Assembly: GCF_900155965.1 (NCBI RefSeq)
Contig: NZ_FTMG01000007.1
Span: 266,510-330,509 of the forward strand
DNA length: 64,000 bases
Source of the DNA: Mucilaginibacter lappiensis
Lineage (GTDB): Bacteria; Bacteroidota; Bacteroidia; Sphingobacteriales; Sphingobacteriaceae
Reading direction: 5' to 3'
Shown: positions 62,349-64,000 of the stretch, piece after piece
How the letters are laid out: the number at the start of each line of letters is the position of its first letter
Position numbering within the stretch: position 1 is the first letter of the stretch
Translations under genes and position numbers: made by a program
Notes under the pieces: generated by a model
The model's input: the letters and a program-made list of their open reading frames with translations, nothing else
Databases searched by the model: none
Told to the model about the DNA's origin: nothing

Positions 62349-63593
62349 ATGGAACTATTACGTTTTACAACAGCCGGCAGTGTAGATGATGGAAAAAGCA
62401 CGCTGATTGGTCGGTTATTATACGATTCCAAATCGATCTTTGAGGATCAGATGGCGGCCGTCAAGCAGTCGAGCGAAAGAAAGGGCTTACAACATATTGA
62501 TCTTTCTTTACTTACCGACGGCTTACGGTCTGAAAGGGAGCAAGGTATTACCATTGATGTTGCCTACCGTTATTTTGCTACCCCTAAACGTAAGTTTATA
62601 ATTGCAGATACTCCGGGGCATATCCAATATACCCGTAACATGGTTACCGGAGCATCTACCGCCAATTTAGCTTTGGTACTGATAGACGCACGCAAAGGTG
62701 TTGTGGAACAAACGTGCAGGCATTCTTTTATAGCATCGCTATTAAAGATACCGCACATTATTGTATGTATCAATAAAATGGACCTCGTTGATTATTCCGA
62801 AGAAGCATTTAACAAGGTAGTTGAACAATACGAAGATTTTGCCGCCAAGATTGATGTTACCGACATCCGTTATGTGCCTATCAGTGCGCTGGAAGGTGAT
62901 AACGTGGTGAACGATTCTGTAAACATGCCCTGGTATAAAGGCGAGAGCCTGTTGCACACCCTGGAAACTATCCACATAGGCAGTGATGAGAACCACTCAG
63001 ATGCCCGTTTCCCGGTACAAACCGTAATACGCCCACATGCAGCCGAATATCATGATTATCGTGGTTACGCAGGTCGGATTGCCGGTGGCATATTTAAACC
63101 GGGTGATAAAATTACTGTTCTGCCATCGGGTTTAACATCTGCTATTAAATCTATTGATACCTATTCGGGTTCGGTTGAAGAGGCCTTTGCACCGATGTCC
63201 GTATCTATTACATTGGAAGATGATATTGACATCAGTCGCGGAGATATGATCGTAAAAGATGATAGCGAACCAGAAGTAAGCCAGGATCTGGAAGTGATGC
63301 TTTGCTGGATGGGCACCAAAGGGCCACGCCCAGGTGCTAAATACCATTTAAAATCCACTACCCGAGAGGTAATGGCTATTATTAAAGAGGTAAGCTACAA
63401 ACTAGATATCAACACCATGGAAAAACTGGAAAATGCCGGCGATATCAAAATGAATGAGATGGCACGCGTACGCTTGCGTACTACCCAGCCTGTTGTATTT
63501 GACGCATACCGTAAAAACCGCATTACCGGCTCACTCATCCTGGTTGACGAAGCTACTAACGAAACTGTAGCTGCGGGAACAATACTGGTTTAG
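62349..63593 (+). CDS. cysN: sulfate adenylyltransferase subunit CysN (GTPase)
   Basis: Regulatory GTPase subunit of ATP sulfurylase, EF-Tu-like, 414 residues. The G1 motif is GSVDDGKS (10-17), followed by the G2 effector area RSEREQGITIDVAYRYF, G3 DTPGH (87-91) and G4 NKMD (142-145). Two beta-barrel domains follow. At this length there is no fused CysC kinase. No cysC or cysH is in the window, so the APS would be used by a kinase or reductase elsewhere. The gene is the last before the IS110 left end. Confidence 0.97.
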   Translation: MELLRFTTAGSVDDGKSTLIGRLLYDSKSIFEDQMAAVKQSSERKGLQHIDLSLLTDGLRSEREQGITIDVAYRYFATPKRKFIIADTPGHIQYTRNMVTGASTANLALVLIDARKGVVEQTCRHSFIASLLKIPHIIVCINKMDLVDYSEEAFNKVVEQYEDFAAKIDVTDIRYVPISALEGDNVVNDSVNMPWYKGESLLHTLETIHIGSDENHSDARFPVQTVIRPHAAEYHDYRGYAGRIAGGIFKPGDKITVLPSGLTSAIKSIDTYSGSVEEAFAPMSVSITLEDDIDISRGDMIVKDDSEPEVSQDLEVMLCWMGTKGPRPGAKYHLKSTTREVMAIIKEVSYKLDINTMEKLENAGDIKMNEMARVRLRTTQPVVFDAYRKNRITGSLILVDEATNETVAAGTILV

Positions 63594-63659
63594 TCCCCTG
63601 AAGACGGTAATGGCTCATGATTAGAGAACATAAGTCAATAATATCATAAAAAGCGGGGC

Positions 63660-63671
63660 TGTCACCCTGAG
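63660..63671. repeat. REP-like sequence at the left flank of the IS110 element
   Basis: TGTCACCCTGAG equals the start of the dispersed REP-like repeats at 46611 and 59159 (TGTCATCCTGAG) but for one pyrimidine change. It stops matching after GAG, where element sequence may begin. Confidence 0.55.
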
Positions 63672-63708
63672 TTTTAAAATCCGGGGGCCTTTAAGGGTTC
63701 AATGACAT

Positions 63709-63716
63709 TATCTTTG
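63709..63716 (+). promoter_or_regulatory. candidate -7 box in the IS110 left end (TATCTTTG)
   Basis: Exact TAnnTTTG match. Transcription would start at about 63721-63723, which is where the closing stem of the structured region begins. A TTTA at 63690-63693 could be a weak -33 element. Confidence 0.55.
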
Positions 63717-63720
63717 CAAA

Positions 63721-63870
63721 GCCGTGCAGTGTGGCCGTCTAAGTTATAGTGCATTTTTGCCTGTCCCTGAGTATGGTTCTGAAGCAATGAGTCTAAGGGT
63801 ATGGTACAACACTAACTGTGTTTGTCCGATGGGTAGCCTGTCTTTTTCTTTACACTCCTTCGGGCACGGC
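63721..63870 (+). ncRNA. candidate bridge RNA of the IS110 element
   Basis: The ends are complementary: GCCGTGC (63721-63727) with GCACGGC (63864-63870), then AGTGT (63728-63732) with ACACT (63852-63856). Inside are a CCCT/AGGG stem (63765-63768 with 63796-63799) around a 27-nt loop and a 7-bp hairpin, ACAACAC with GTGTTTGT (63806-63825, one bulge). IS110-subgroup elements encode their bridge RNA upstream of the transposase. The base pairing is seen in sequence; the function is inferred. Confidence 0.55.
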
Positions 63871-63892
63871 TTATTAACGATAAGTCAACAGG

Positions 63893-64000
63893 ATGGAAAA
63901 GATGCATCATCATGCAGCCGGTATAGATATCGGCTCGCGTAAGGTATTTGTAGGATTGGAAAACAGTCCGGTACGCTGGTTTGAGACCTTTACCAGTGAT
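63893..64000 (+). CDS. IS110-family transposase, N-terminus (3' truncated by the window)
   Basis: Thirty-six codons run open to the window edge. After the start MEKMHHH comes AAGIDIGSRKVFVGLENSPV, then RWFETFTSD. The GIDIGS-K/R-xxxxV pattern is the start of the RuvC-like DEDD domain of IS110 recombinases, with the first catalytic Asp in GIDIG. The recombinase acts with its bridge RNA to insert the element. Alternative starts at the second Met would lose only three residues. The call rests on a short piece, but the motif is distinctive. Confidence 0.85.
   Translation, partial: MEKMHHHAAGIDIGSRKVFVGLENSPVRWFETFTSD

Larger units (their letters stand above)
63669..64000 (+). mobile_element. left end of an IS110-family insertion sequence (runs off the window)
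   Basis: Identified by the transposase N-terminus at 63893 and the structured noncoding region before it. IS110 elements have no terminal inverted repeats and often insert in repeats at a CT dinucleotide. The left edge is a guess, placed after the CT at 63667-63668 in the REP-like sequence; it may lie up to about 40 bases further right. The right end is outside the window. Confidence 0.55.

Noticed and set aside
63724..63942. 72-residue ORF across the IS110 left end
   Set aside because: In a different frame from the transposase, no motif, and it covers the region with complementary ends that looks like RNA.

Overview
The window is a piece of a Bacteroidota chromosome, most likely from the family Sphingobacteriaceae (Mucilaginibacter or Pedobacter type). 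The evidence is a type IX secretion sorting domain, a TonB receptor paired with a DUF4249 lipoprotein, TamB with a lipidated TamA partner (TamL), a transketolase split into two genes, SRPBCC-free housekeeping genes typical of the group, several TAnnTTTG promoter boxes and a general lack of strong Shine-Dalgarno sequences. The species call is inference from gene content. No tRNA, rRNA or CRISPR array was seen.

Layout. 1-8.0 kb: the end of an M3 oligopeptidase, a small exported protein, two PAP2 phosphatases around an amino acid permease and a DUF5655 protein, and the Kup potassium transporter. 8.1-17.3 kb: a very small T9SS cargo, an FAH hydrolase, an M23 peptidase, a Bcp peroxiredoxin, the two transketolase subunits, an ECF sigma factor with a repeat-bearing membrane partner and a Spy-like protein, and a class III aminotransferase. 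17.7-25.4 kb: a carbohydrate block of two GT4 glycosyltransferases, a TetR regulator divergent from a sulfatase, and a GH130 enzyme. 25.6-30 kb: an OmpR/histidine kinase pair, DUF58, thioredoxin and a small membrane protein. 30-45 kb: dnaE, tamB-tamL, a retropepsin-like protein, a metallopeptidase lipoprotein and gyrB. 45.4-54.2 kb: an OmpH/Skp-like lipoprotein, guanine deaminase, an S4 protein, a HAD phosphatase fused to a NeuB-type synthase, and a DUF4249/TonB receptor pair divergent from a LytS/LytR-type two-component system. 54.3-61 kb: dapD, a GT9 heptosyltransferase, tsaC, a CCA-adding enzyme, a pRiA4b-type protein, miaA and rfbA. 61.3-64 kb: cysD-cysN, then the left end of an IS110-family element cut off by the window edge.

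Three things stand out. First, many intergenic gaps are filled from stop codon to start codon by short words repeated with a 7-bp (sometimes 8-bp) period, usually with an inverted partner; one such stretch sits in frame inside tamB. Second, the IS110 transposase is preceded by a promoter box and about 150 nt closed by complementary ends, placed where a bridge RNA would be, and its left flank looks like the dispersed REP-like repeats seen elsewhere in the window. Third, the gap between the TonB receptor and the LytTR operon holds an exact 13-bp direct repeat with a 21-bp period, the geometry expected for a LytTR regulator site.
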